Positions 1 through 8,177 of a DNA stretch of 44,923 nucleotides are shown here, piece after piece; the stretch's first letter is position 1; every line of letters begins with the position of its first letter. Source of the stretch: an uncultured Bacteroidia bacterium (GTDB lineage: Bacteria > Bacteroidota > Bacteroidia > Bacteroidales > F082); the NCBI GenBank assembly GCA_902770835.1, contig CACXUM010000020.1, positions 1-44,923 on the forward strand, given 5' to 3'. A program made the position numbers and the translations under genes. The notes below the pieces were generated by a model. The model saw nothing but the letters and a program-made list of their open reading frames with translations. It had not been told where the DNA came from and searched no databases.

Positions 1-947
1 AATCAGCGCAATACTCCTTGCTTCCTGCGAAAAGGAAATCGAGTTCAACGGTGAGCAAGTCGACCCGAAGTTGGTTATCAACAGCATCGTTGAGCCGGGG
101 CAGCCCGTGAAGGCTTACATCAGCAAAAGCATTTTCTTCCTCGACAACGATAGCAACATGCAAGCCCCTGATGACGTTGTGGCTACACTTTATGTGAACG
201 GCAACCGCATCGGCGAACTGACACGGCAACCCGACACCGTTTGGACGGGTTATGAATACGTCGACATGGATAGCGTGAAGCCTGTTTACAAGATAGTTCC
301 CGCTTTCGTCAGCAATTATTGCCCCAACGAAGGCGATGTGGTCAAAATCACGGCCTCGGCCAATGGTTTCGACGAGGTGGAAGGTTCCACAAGTCCCGTG
401 CCCAATACGGTGACATGGAGCCTCGGCGATTGCCAGACCAAACTTTGGGAGGTGTCGTTTGAGGAATATGAGGGGGATACGATTTGGACGATTATGGGAC
501 AATTGGAACTGACCGTTGAAATCGCCGACCCCAATTGATAGCGGCAACAGTTTCAACATCAGTACGTCATACGACGACCCTGTTTTCGGTGCCAATGTCA
601 CCGACAATGATTACATCAACATCGATTTTCAGTCGAGGCCGGAAGGCGTGTTCACGGACATGCTTTTCGATGGCAAGTCATATCAAATCAAGCTGCCGCT
701 CTATCTTTATTTCACCTTGTGGGAAGACTTCGACGAGGATTTCTTCCAAATATCCGTCAGTTTGCAGCATCTCAGCAAGGAATACTATTACTATCTGAAC
801 ACCTGCGAACAAGGCAGCGAGATAGACCAGTTCTTTGCCGAACCCGTCCAGACGTATACCAACGTGAACGGCGGCTACGGCATTGTGGCTGCACATACGG
901 TTGACAAGGTTTGGATGGAGTTGCCGTTAGAAACAAATTTACCTTAA
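1..947 (+). pseudogene. DUF4249-type lipoprotein, 5' partial and frameshifted
   Basis: The frame is open from base 2 and already holds the end of a lipoprotein signal (ILLASC, then EKEIEFNG), so the start lies just before the window. The frame runs to a TGA at 536-538. The rest of the protein then continues in another frame (from about 533 to 947). Removing one C from the CCCC run at 529-532 joins the two as ..EIADPIDSGNSFN.. without a gap. The two halves together look like a DUF4249 protein, a family of Bacteroidota surface lipoproteins often encoded near SusC/TonB-dependent receptors; the upstream neighbour is not visible. The family call is from memory of its layout (SCE..., PKLVINS, a Tyr-rich C-terminal half). 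Whether the extra C is a real mutation, a phase-variable run or a sequencing error cannot be told. Confidence 0.7.
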
Positions 948-971
948 TAATTGCAAGTTTCCGATTTTTTT

Positions 972-979
972 GTACCTTT
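972..979 (+). promoter_or_regulatory. Bacteroidota -7 box TACCTTTG
   Basis: TACCTTTG matches TAnnTTTG and lies 21 bases before the ATG at 1001. It supports a start at 1001 instead of the upstream TTG at 911, which would put the box inside the coding region. Confidence 0.6.
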
Positions 980-1000
980 GCCATTGCAAAACAAAATGAT

Positions 1001-1912
1001 ATGGAAAGAGTGATCATCCCGAATGTCAGCGAAAGCGAACACATTGGCAGTATCTTCAACCACCTGGTGCAAGTGGTGGAGCAGACGCGCCATGCCTCTG
1101 GCAACGCCATTGTTTGGGATTTTAGCGATGTCACCTTTCTTCATCCATTCTTTCTTGCCCCGCTTGCCATTTTTCGCCAACAGAAAGACTTGGACATTCG
1201 TTGCGAGAACATCACCTTGCAGATGCAGTCGTACCTGAACAGCATCCACTTCGACCGTATGCTCCATTTTGAGAACGCTGCCCGCGAAACCGCCGAGCAA
1301 GTCATGGCCCAATATGCTGACCAAAGTTACATACCCTTGTGCAGTTTTTCAATGACCGACGAAAACAAGGACACTTTTAGTTCCATCGCCCGCAACATCA
1401 TCGTCCGTCAGGCCAACGTAAGCGCGGCCGTCACCACACCCGTCAGTTATTTCCTCAGCGAACTGATTGACAACATCTATGAACACTCGGGCAGTCCCAA
1501 TGGCTACCTGTTCTCTCAATATATTGAGAATGAACAGTGTATCGACCTCTGCATTGCCGACAGCGGCATCACCATACCCGGCAACTACAAGCGCGTTGGC
1601 CTCTACCAAGAGGAAATAGACGGCGACCCTGCCGAAGCTCTACGACTGGCCAACGAGGGACGCTCCACGAAGAACCGTCCCGATGCCGAAAATAGAGGCT
1701 ATGGCATCTCCACCTCCAAATGTATGCTCGTTGAAGGTCTTGGAGGCTCCTTTTTCATGCTTTCTGGCAGTGCCTTCCACCGCTACGAGCGCCAAAGTTT
1801 GAACTACTACGCCGACATCAGCCGCTTTTTCCACTGGAACGGCACGCTTATCCTCCTCCGCATTCCCGTCAATGCGCCCGACGGATTCAATTACATCGAC
1901 TACCTTGAATAA
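1001..1912 (+). CDS. STAS-like/GHKL ATPase (anti-sigma or histidine-kinase-like ATP-binding protein)
   Basis: A 303-residue protein starting MERVIIPN. The first third contains a STAS-like strand-helix segment (NAIVWDFSDVTFLHPFF, about residues 44-60). The C-terminal half is a GHKL/HATPase domain with an N box (SELIDNIYEHS), a G1 motif (CIADSGITIP) and a G2 motif (RGYGIS). There are no transmembrane segments and no DHp/phosphoacceptor His region, so it looks like a soluble anti-sigma-type ATPase. The next gene, 14 bases downstream, is a DUF4325 STAS-like protein, so the two probably act as a kinase/antagonist pair. By analogy with SpoIIAB/SpoIIAA and RsbW/RsbV, the partner would be a substrate or antagonist; this is inference. 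The target is unknown and no sigma factor gene is adjacent. Confidence 0.75.
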   Translation: MERVIIPNVSESEHIGSIFNHLVQVVEQTRHASGNAIVWDFSDVTFLHPFFLAPLAIFRQQKDLDIRCENITLQMQSYLNSIHFDRMLHFENAARETAEQVMAQYADQSYIPLCSFSMTDENKDTFSSIARNIIVRQANVSAAVTTPVSYFLSELIDNIYEHSGSPNGYLFSQYIENEQCIDLCIADSGITIPGNYKRVGLYQEEIDGDPAEALRLANEGRSTKNRPDAENRGYGISTSKCMLVEGLGGSFFMLSGSAFHRYERQSLNYYADISRFFHWNGTLILLRIPVNAPDGFNYIDYLE

Positions 1913-1926
1913 AAACAACCGATGAT

Positions 1927-2271
1927 ATGACACAAACCATACGACTATATGACATCTACCACGCCGACCTCTTTTCGCGTGCCAAGGCCAACCAATTGGT
2001 CAACCATATCAGCCCCAAGGCCGACACCGTGATTCTTGATTTTGAGGGCATTACTTTCATGTCGCGCTCTTTCACCGATGAACTTTATAACCTCGTCAAT
2101 ACCATGCAAGGCAAAGTCTTTCGTTATACTGGCCGCAATGATGACATCCGTGTCATGATGGAAAAAGTGGCTGACGGTCGCACCCGTGAACGCAAACTTG
2201 GTATTCCCCCCGCGCAAATGCTCTTTTTCGATACACAAAGCAAACTCGCCGACTTTCTCGTCGTGCAATAA
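1927..2271 (+). CDS. DUF4325 STAS-like protein
   Basis: A 114-residue protein with the core signature of DUF4325: TVILDFEGITFMSRSFTDEL, a buried beta strand followed by a helix that starts with Ser-Phe-x-Asp-Glu. In STAS antagonists a Ser or Thr at this helix start is the phosphorylation site. Here Ser-Arg-Ser precedes FTDEL, so one of these serines is a candidate. It lies 14 bases after the ATPase gene and is presumably cotranscribed with it. DUF4325 proteins are known to occur beside GHKL ATPases, but their biological output is poorly defined. Confidence 0.75.
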   Translation: MTQTIRLYDIYHADLFSRAKANQLVNHISPKADTVILDFEGITFMSRSFTDELYNLVNTMQGKVFRYTGRNDDIRVMMEKVADGRTRERKLGIPPAQMLFFDTQSKLADFLVVQ

Positions 2272-2313
2272 ATATGTAACAATCAACACTATTAATCAAA
2301 AAAACATACAACT

Positions 2314-2939
2314 ATGGACTTAACCAACATTTTAGGTGCTTTGACGGGCAACGATGCCGTCGGCACAATCGCAGAAAAATTCAACCTCGACTCGAAGCAA
2401 GTGTCTTCGGTCATCACTAATGCTTTGCCGTCCATCATGGGCGCGACCTCGACTCGAAGCAAGTGTCTTCGGTCATCACTAATGCTTTGCCGTCCATCAT
2501 GGGCGCGATGCAGCAGAACGCCTCCACCGAAGGCGGTGCGGCAGCCTTGGCCAAGGCCTTGGGCGACCATGCCGGCAACGCGGGCAACATCATCAGCAAC
2601 CTGAAGGGTGCCGACCTCACCGACGGCTCCAAGATTCTGGGCCACATCTTCGGAGGCAACCTCTCCAATGTGTTGGGCGGCATCTCCCAAAAGACAGGCG
2701 TGGCTTCCAATGCAGTGAGCAACATCCTCGCCTCCATTGCCCCGAGCATCCTCGCCCTCTTGGGCAAGCAGAACGGCAATTCCGGCGCGGCTGGCCTTGC
2801 GGGTTTGCTGGGTGGCCTCCTCGGTGGCGGTCAGCAAAGCGGCGGCCTCGGCAGCATCCTCGGCGCAGCCATGAAGGACAAGGACGGCGACGGCAAGCCC
2901 GACATCCTGGGCGGCTTGGGAAGCCTGTTCGGGAAGTAA
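2314..2939 (+). pseudogene. DUF937 (YidB-like) protein disrupted by tandem duplication
   Basis: The start (MDLTNILGALTGNDAVG, ATG at 2314) and the remainder (..NALPSIMGAMQQNAS.. to 2939) form one DUF937-like protein, rich in Gly/Ala/Leu and ending in a calcium-loop-like DKDGDGKPDILGGL. An exact 62-bp direct duplication (2384-2445 repeated at 2446-2507) shifts the frame by two, so the first frame runs into a stop near 2604. Deleting one copy restores an intact protein of about 187 residues. A GTG-initiated product from 2463 could still be made. The function of DUF937 is not established. Confidence 0.75.
2384..2507 (+). repeat. 62-bp perfect tandem duplication
   Basis: Bases 2384-2445 (beginning ACCTCGACTCG and ending CATCATGGGCGCG) are repeated without a mismatch at 2446-2507. 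The unit is not a multiple of three and breaks the DUF937 gene. Confidence 0.95.
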
Positions 2940-2974
2940 TAAACCCTATTTGAAAAGACGATTTTCCACACATT

Positions 2975-4168
2975 ATGAAAAGCGATTCATCATGCAAAAA
3001 AGCAGTATGCGCTGTCCTATCCGTTCTTTTCCTGAGCGTCATGTGGACAACGCATCTGAATGCACAAGAAGTTTTCCCCGTAGGGAGTTTTTATTACCAA
3101 ATCAATGATGACGGTGTTTCCGTAACGATTATGAGCCATATCGACGGCCCTTCAGCGACTGGTGAGATAAGCATCCCGACAAGCATCAGTTATAATGGGA
3201 ACAACTATGCCGTGACCAGGATTGGGAAAAACGCTTTCATATCGTGCGGAAGCCTGACCGGTCTTTTGACCATTCCCAATTCGGTGACCTATCTCGGTGA
3301 AAACGCATTCTTGGGTTGCAGCGGATTGACTGGATTAGACCTTGGCAACTCAGTGGACACCATCTGTTCTGCCGCATTCTATGGCTGCAAAGGTTTTACT
3401 GGCTCGCTGACTATTCCCAATTCGGTGAAGGTCATGGAAACTGCTTCATTTTATGGTTGCAAGGGATTTACTGGCTCACTGACTATCGGAAACGGTTTGG
3501 AACGCATCGATAAGGCGGCGTTTTATAGGTGCAGCGGTTTTTCCAGTTTGGATCTCGGCGATGCGGTGACATCCATCGGCACTTCTGCCTTTTGGGGGTG
3601 CAAAGGTTTCACCGGTTCACTGACCATCCCTAATTCCGTGACCAGTATCGAACCTAATGCGTTCAACAATTGCAGCGGTTTCACTGACACGCTGACTCTT
3701 GGAAGCGCATTGGAAAGCATTGGTGGAATGGCATTCTATCAATGCAGTGGCTTTACTGAAGTCGTTTCCTTGGCAACGGTACCGCCTGTGTTTTCATTCG
3801 ATGAGGTGTTTGAGGGCTTCACCTGCACAACACTCACCGTACCTTGCCAATGCATCCCTGCCTACCAAAACTCGGATTGGCATGGCTATTTCACCACAAT
3901 CGTCGACGATTGCAATTCTGTACAAGAACTTGATGAACATTCAGCAACCGTCTATCCCAATCCGACCAGCGGGACAATCCAAATTGAGGCTGAAAACATC
4001 GAAGCCATCAGCATTTACAATATGTTGGGCGAAAGGTTGTTTGAGACTTCAGCAAGTGGCAACGATGTTGTCTATGATTTCAGTCCTTATGAAGCAGGTG
4101 TTTATTTCGTCAAAATCCAAACAAAGAAAGGGCTTTTGACAAAACGGGTTTTGGTAAAAGGCAAATGA
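2975..4168 (+). CDS. BspA-like leucine-rich-repeat protein with T9SS sorting domain
   Basis: A 397-residue secreted protein. Residues 1-31 are a signal peptide ending THLNAQ. Residues of about 55-270 form tandem LRR_5/BspA-type repeats with the recurring pattern SLTIPNSVTxIxxxAFxxCSGFTG. The last 70-75 residues (YPNPTSGTIQIE ... GVYFVKIQTKKGLLTKRVLVKG) are a type A Por/T9SS C-terminal sorting domain. The protein should be exported through Sec and then the type IX system to the cell surface. BspA-like LRR proteins in oral and gut Bacteroidota are adhesins, which is the likely role here. The internal repeat DNA is itself repetitive and could recombine. Confidence 0.88.
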   Translation: MKSDSSCKKAVCAVLSVLFLSVMWTTHLNAQEVFPVGSFYYQINDDGVSVTIMSHIDGPSATGEISIPTSISYNGNNYAVTRIGKNAFISCGSLTGLLTIPNSVTYLGENAFLGCSGLTGLDLGNSVDTICSAAFYGCKGFTGSLTIPNSVKVMETASFYGCKGFTGSLTIGNGLERIDKAAFYRCSGFSSLDLGDAVTSIGTSAFWGCKGFTGSLTIPNSVTSIEPNAFNNCSGFTDTLTLGSALESIGGMAFYQCSGFTEVVSLATVPPVFSFDEVFEGFTCTTLTVPCQCIPAYQNSDWHGYFTTIVDDCNSVQELDEHSATVYPNPTSGTIQIEAENIEAISIYNMLGERLFETSASGNDVVYDFSPYEAGVYFVKIQTKKGLLTKRVLVKGK

Positions 4169-4169
4169 A

Positions 4170-4199
4170 AAAAGGCGGTCACATCAGCGACCGCCTTTT
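4170..4199. terminator. Bidirectional rho-independent terminator
   Basis: AAAAGGCGGTC / GACCGCCTTTT make a perfect 11-bp stem with an 8-base loop between two convergent genes. The A and T tracts let it work on both strands. Confidence 0.9.
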
Positions 4200-4202
4200 G
4201 TT

Positions 4203-6341
4203 TTATTCCACAATTGTCATTTCGTCAATCAAATGCCCTGCACCGGCAAACTTGTCGATGATGAAGAGCACATAACGAATGTCGACGCTGATGTTGCGGC
4301 AGATGTCGGGGTCGTAGATGAGGTCGCTCATCGTGCCTTCCCAGCAACGGTCGAAGTTGAGGCCCAAGAGTTGACCTTCGGCGTTCAAAATCGGGCTGCC
4401 CGAGTTGCCGCCAGTGGTGTGTACGCTCGCGGTAAAGGCAACGTGCATCTTGCCGTCCTTGTCGGCGTAGCGGCCATAATCCTTATTATTAAAGAGTTCC
4501 TTCAGGCGCGGCTCCACCACATAATCGTAAATGTCGGGGTTTTCTTTTTCCATGATGCCTTCAAGCGTGGTGAAATGCTTGTAGGTTTTTCCGTCTTGCG
4601 GCTTGAAGCCTTCCACTTTGCCGTAGGTGACGCGCAGGGTGAAGTTGGCATCGGGGAAGAGGCGCTTGTCAGGCTGCATGTCCATTTGGCCTTTCATATA
4701 GATACGTTGCAGGCGGTCGATGTTGGTGTTGATTTCCGAAATGTGGTCGTAAACCTCGTTGCGGTAGAACCCGATGAGGCTTTGATACACCTTCAAAGCG
4801 GGGTCGTTGGCCAATTTCTTGGCTTTGTTGGCCTTGAAGTTGTCCAAGAAACCATTCACTTTGGCCTCGTCGGTAAACATCGACTTGTTAAACAGGTTGT
4901 CGACATAACCGTCCACATCCTTGATGTCGTTGAGGAAAGCCGGACGGAAATCGGCGGACTGGGCCTTCAAGTATTCGTTGAGCAACATGGCGGCCACTTC
5001 GCGGTCGATGGGTTCGTAATAGTCTTTGAAGAAGTTGGCGGAAGCCGTCTTCAACGAAGCAATCATCTTGTCGATTTCCTCTTGCGGCGTGTCTTTGGTC
5101 ACTTCGGAGAGGCGGGCGAAACGTCCGGCAAAGTTGATGAGTTCGATGCGCAGTCCGGCCTCGGCCAAATAGGTGTAAGCCAACTCGTAAGGCTTCAAAT
5201 CATAATAGTTTTTCTTGAAGTCTTTCAGCAGGTCGATGTACATGTAGCGGTTGCGCGCACCCAAGGCCCATTCCTGGAAGCGGGTCTCAAACTCGTTTTT
5301 CTTCTCCACGCCGTGGAAGTGGTTGATGCCCTCGGTCACGCCCATCCATTTCTTCCAGCCGTTGCCGATGTTGGCGTGTTTGGCGGCGTATTGGATGCGC
5401 ACCTTGGGGTCTTGCTCCTGATATTTGTTGTAGATGTCGAGCACCTTGCCGCGCAAGTCAACCCTGATGGGGTCGATGAGGTTGGCCTCTTGGTCGACGG
5501 CCACGGCGGGCAGGTATTCGTTGGTGTGGGCGGGATAGCCGAACACGAAAGCGAAATCGCCTTCCTCGGCACCTTTCAGGGAAATTTCGAGGTGCTTGGC
5601 GGGCTTGTAAGGCACATTGTCCTTGCCGTAGTCGGCTGGGCGACCGTCCTTGTCAGCATAAACGCGAAACACGCTGAAGTCGCCCGTGTGGCGCGGCCAA
5701 ACCCAGTTGTCGGTGTCGCCGCCAAACTTGCCGATGTTGCTCGGCGGACAACCCACGAGGCGCACATCGGTGTAGACCTCGTTGAGCATGAGATAATATT
5801 CATTGCCCAAGAAGAAAGGCTCGATTCTGATTTTGTATTGGGTCTCTTTCTCAATCTGCGCCTTGATTTTCTTCATGTTTTCGTCAATCTTGGCCTTACG
5901 CTCGTCTTCGGGCGTGTCGATGGTGATGCCTTCCAACACTTGGGCGGTCACGTCGCGCATCTCGCGGAGGAAAATGACGCTGAGGCCAGGGCAAGGCAGT
6001 TCCTCGCCACGGTTCATGGCCCAAAAGCCGTTGGTGAGGTAGTCGTGCTCAACGGAACTGTGTTTTTGGATGTAGCCGTAGCCGCAGTGGTGGTTGGTGA
6101 GCAGCAGGCCTTGGTCGCTGACGATTTCGCCTGTGCAGCCTCCGCCAAAGAGCACAATGGCGTCTTTCAGGCTACTGTGGTTGATGCTGTAGATGTCTTC
6201 AGCGGTGATTTTCATGCCCATTTCCTGCATTTCCTTCTCGTTGTATTGCAGCAACATGGGAATCCACATGCCTTCGCCGGCCTTCGCTATGCCGACCGAA
6301 AGCGTGAGGATGAGGGTGATAAATAATGATAAACGTTTCAT
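4203..6341 (-). CDS. dpp11: S46 dipeptidyl-peptidase 11 (Asp/Glu-specific)
   Basis: A 712-residue protein with a signal peptide (mature end near AGEGMWIP). It is an S46 family serine exopeptidase that acts in the periplasm and removes N-terminal dipeptides. The catalytic His is in LLLTNHHCGYG (His85 by comparison with the family), the Asp is probably Asp221 in WPRHTGDFS, and the nucleophile is Ser647 in TGGNSGSP. The residue 18 positions after the Ser is Arg665 in LNFDRCWEG. In known S46 enzymes Arg at this place (Arg673 of Porphyromonas DPP11) gives preference for acidic P1 residues, whereas Gly gives DPP7. The length matches the family. It starts only 30 bases after the stop of the preceding minus-strand gene, with an AACAATTAAAC-type leader and no visible -7 box, so it may be cotranscribed with it. 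Confidence 0.92.
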   Translation of the reverse strand: MKRLSLFITLILTLSVGIAKAGEGMWIPMLLQYNEKEMQEMGMKITAEDIYSINHSSLKDAIVLFGGGCTGEIVSDQGLLLTNHHCGYGYIQKHSSVEHDYLTNGFWAMNRGEELPCPGLSVIFLREMRDVTAQVLEGITIDTPEDERKAKIDENMKKIKAQIEKETQYKIRIEPFFLGNEYYLMLNEVYTDVRLVGCPPSNIGKFGGDTDNWVWPRHTGDFSVFRVYADKDGRPADYGKDNVPYKPAKHLEISLKGAEEGDFAFVFGYPAHTNEYLPAVAVDQEANLIDPIRVDLRGKVLDIYNKYQEQDPKVRIQYAAKHANIGNGWKKWMGVTEGINHFHGVEKKNEFETRFQEWALGARNRYMYIDLLKDFKKNYYDLKPYELAYTYLAEAGLRIELINFAGRFARLSEVTKDTPQEEIDKMIASLKTASANFFKDYYEPIDREVAAMLLNEYLKAQSADFRPAFLNDIKDVDGYVDNLFNKSMFTDEAKVNGFLDNFKANKAKKLANDPALKVYQSLIGFYRNEVYDHISEINTNIDRLQRIYMKGQMDMQPDKRLFPDANFTLRVTYGKVEGFKPQDGKTYKHFTTLEGIMEKENPDIYDYVVEPRLKELFNNKDYGRYADKDGKMHVAFTASVHTTGGNSGSPILNAEGQLLGLNFDRCWEGTMSDLIYDPDICRNISVDIRYVLFIIDKFAGAGHLIDEMTIVE

Positions 6342-6344
6342 TGG

Positions 6345-6371
6345 ATGTTGAATTGTTGATTGTTTAATTGT
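6345..6371 (-). repeat. CAATTAAA-type leader repeat
   Basis: The spacer before the dpp11 start reads, in the + direction, TTGAATTG TTGATTG TTTAATTG TTTATTG. This is a degenerate 7-8 base periodic repeat. The same class of sequence precedes several other minus-strand genes here (near 9040, 12898, 16530, 17206 and 19497). Confidence 0.6.
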
Positions 6372-8024
6372 TTATTGTTGATTTTTTTTGCGATACATTT
6401 GATTACGGTGTTTTTTCGATTCGGGATACTTCAGTTCAAGTTTTTCTTCAGCCACCATTTTCGGGAGAACAAAATTTAACAGATATTTGCCATCTCTTTT
6501 TACATAATCTGCAATTTCTGAAGTAAGTTTCCAATCGGAACAGAACGCTATGATTTCCTGTTGCAAGGCTGTACCTTTTTTTCTTTCCACCTTTTTCTCT
6601 GTTCTTTCCATATTTTCATCCGTTCTTTCCACCTTTTCCTCGTTTCTTTCCATATTTTCTCCCGTTCTTTCCATATTTTCATCCGTTCTTTCCACCTTTT
6701 CTTCGTTTCTTTCCATATTTTTTCCCGTTCTTTCCACCTTTTCCTCGTTTCTTTCCATATTCTTTTCGGAAATGTCAGAGGTTTTCAATATCACATAAAG
6801 CTCCACCTTGTCAGGTTTGTGCTTTTCTTTGATATAAGGTGCTTCCAAGCCAAGCCACTTCCAGCCATTGATGATTTTGGATGTTCCGCCTCCCGCCTTC
6901 TCCGCGTCGCCCAACATCATGAACATCCTTTGCAACGAAGGGTTGCGGCACTCGCTCTCGCCGCCCAAATAGAACTGTCCCCGACTAATCAGAAGCGTTC
7001 CCGGATTGGAGAAAACTATCCTGTCGGGCCAGCGCGTGATGACCAACGCCGCCTCGGTGGAATAATAAGCATGAACGATGAAATTCACCAAAGCCTCACG
7101 AAGGGCATCGTGGGCGGGACTGTTGTCCATGCGCGTATTGCCCTCCATTCTGAAAGGTCTGGGAATGGCGTTCTGCAACTTGGGCAACACTCGGCGATAG
7201 AACTGAAACAAATTGGCTTCCCAAGTACCATCGGGATAAACACGGTCAATCCATCTGATTTTGCTGTCGTCTTGGGGAATTTCCCGATAGTCAACCATAT
7301 AGTACGGGCAACATTCTGGGTCGGTGATGCTTTCCGTTTTGCCAAACATCAGCAAGCCCGCCAATGTGAAGCCTTCCCTGCCCGTCCTGTGGTCTTTGCG
7401 GTAACCGCCCAAAAGCCGCATCAATTCTTGGTCGTTGCTGGCCAACCAAGGATGGTCGGGCTTAGCCACGCCAAACAACAGCCTGAACTGGTTGAACGAA
7501 TCGCGGTCGATGTCGCTCCAACTGTAGCCTTCCAAAATGCGCGAATCGGCAGGCCTCGACTTGTCGGCATCGGCAAACATCCGCCGCACCTCGCCATCAT
7601 CACACACAAAGTCGCCCTCGTCGTAACGCTTGAAAGTGTTTCTATAAGGCTGAGGAGTAAGATACACTGGCCTTTGCTCCCTATCGGCACGAGGCACATA
7701 AAACAACAGGAAACGCGCCCCATTGTGTTCACACTCCACTACATCCCTATTACTCATCAGATTGACGCTCACCGTGTTGCGGTTGTTGACATTGGTCCAG
7801 AAATGCTTCTTGTATTGCTCAATCTGCTCCTCGCTCAGGCCATCCGGAACAAACCGACCTTCTTTTTCGGCCACACCCAAAACGATGGTGCCGCCATCCG
7901 TGTTGGCCAAAGCGGAATAAGATTCCCAAAACGACCTCGGGAAACCACCTTTTGCCGACTTGAACTCCAATTCCGCCGACTCCCTGTCTTGAATCATCTG
8001 GCCAATACGTTCTTTCAATTCCAT
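6372..8024 (-). CDS. AlbA_2/Schlafen-like DNA-binding protein with GHKL (HATPase_c_4) domain and heptad-repeat linker
   Basis: A 550-residue protein when started at 8024. The in-frame ATG at 8102 is rejected because a good -33/-7 promoter lies between the two. Residues of about 14-130 are an AlbA_2 domain (ESAELEFKSAKGG, ALANTDGGTIVLGV). Residues of about 325-430 are a RecG-C-terminal-like HATPase_c_4 domain (ALREALVNFIVHAYY, then EKAGGGTSKI). A hydrophilic linker follows with nine 7-residue units of the type NMERNEE/KVERTDE, and then a C-terminal winged-helix-like segment (TSEIADYVKRDGKYLLNFVLPKM). Proteins with this layout are usually annotated as ATP-binding transcriptional regulators; no specific target is known. 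The repeat DNA can change in length in steps of 21 bp without loss of frame. Confidence 0.85.
   Translation of the reverse strand: MELKERIGQMIQDRESAELEFKSAKGGFPRSFWESYSALANTDGGTIVLGVAEKEGRFVPDGLSEEQIEQYKKHFWTNVNNRNTVSVNLMSNRDVVECEHNGARFLLFYVPRADREQRPVYLTPQPYRNTFKRYDEGDFVCDDGEVRRMFADADKSRPADSRILEGYSWSDIDRDSFNQFRLLFGVAKPDHPWLASNDQELMRLLGGYRKDHRTGREGFTLAGLLMFGKTESITDPECCPYYMVDYREIPQDDSKIRWIDRVYPDGTWEANLFQFYRRVLPKLQNAIPRPFRMEGNTRMDNSPAHDALREALVNFIVHAYYSTEAALVITRWPDRIVFSNPGTLLISRGQFYLGGESECRNPSLQRMFMMLGDAEKAGGGTSKIINGWKWLGLEAPYIKEKHKPDKVELYVILKTSDISEKNMERNEEKVERTGKNMERNEEKVERTDENMERTGENMERNEEKVERTDENMERTEKKVERKKGTALQQEIIAFCSDWKLTSEIADYVKRDGKYLLNFVLPKMVAEEKLELKYPESKKHRNQMYRKKNQQ
6579..6767 (-). repeat. 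21-bp in-frame tandem repeat (about nine units)
   Basis: On the + strand the units read like GTTCTTTCCATATTTTCATC and alternate between two subtypes that encode NMER(N/T)(E/G)E and KVERT(D/G)(E/K). The unit is 21 bp, so loss or gain of units keeps the frame. It is a typical minisatellite (VNTR). Confidence 0.85.
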
Positions 8025-8045
8025 AGCCCAATCTTTTTCGCGCCA

Positions 8046-8076
8046 CAAATTTACGACTATTTCGCAATTCTCCAAA
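8046..8076 (-). promoter_or_regulatory. Promoter of the AlbA_2/GHKL gene
   Basis: On the minus strand, TTTG (8073-8076) is followed after exactly 19 bases by TAAATTTG (8046-8053), a full Bacteroidota -33/-7 pair. The start codon at 8024 follows 21 bases later. Confidence 0.8.
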
Positions 8077-8091
8077 CCTTGTTTTGTTTGT

Positions 8092-8120
8092 AGGGGGTCC
8101 ATTGCATTTCACCGCCTGCC
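8092..8120 (-). repeat. Upstream repeat, copy 1
   Basis: AGGGGGTCCATTGCATTTC followed by ACCGCCTGCC is an imperfect copy of the hairpin at 9112-9142. Both lie just upstream of the promoters of two neighbouring genes. Confidence 0.5.
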
Positions 8121-8177
8121 GAATTCCCCTGCCCTCTGTTGAAGCGGAAATTCTATCGTCACTTCGTGATGACTACT

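Noticed and set aside
4233-6326. 697-codon + strand ORF opposite dpp11
   Set aside because: Antisense shadow of the S46 gene; no start signals and low-complexity Val/His/Ala composition.
6561-8093. 510-codon + strand ORF opposite the AlbA_2 gene
   Set aside because: Shadow frame; its FHLFSF repeats are the reverse of the 21-bp minisatellite.
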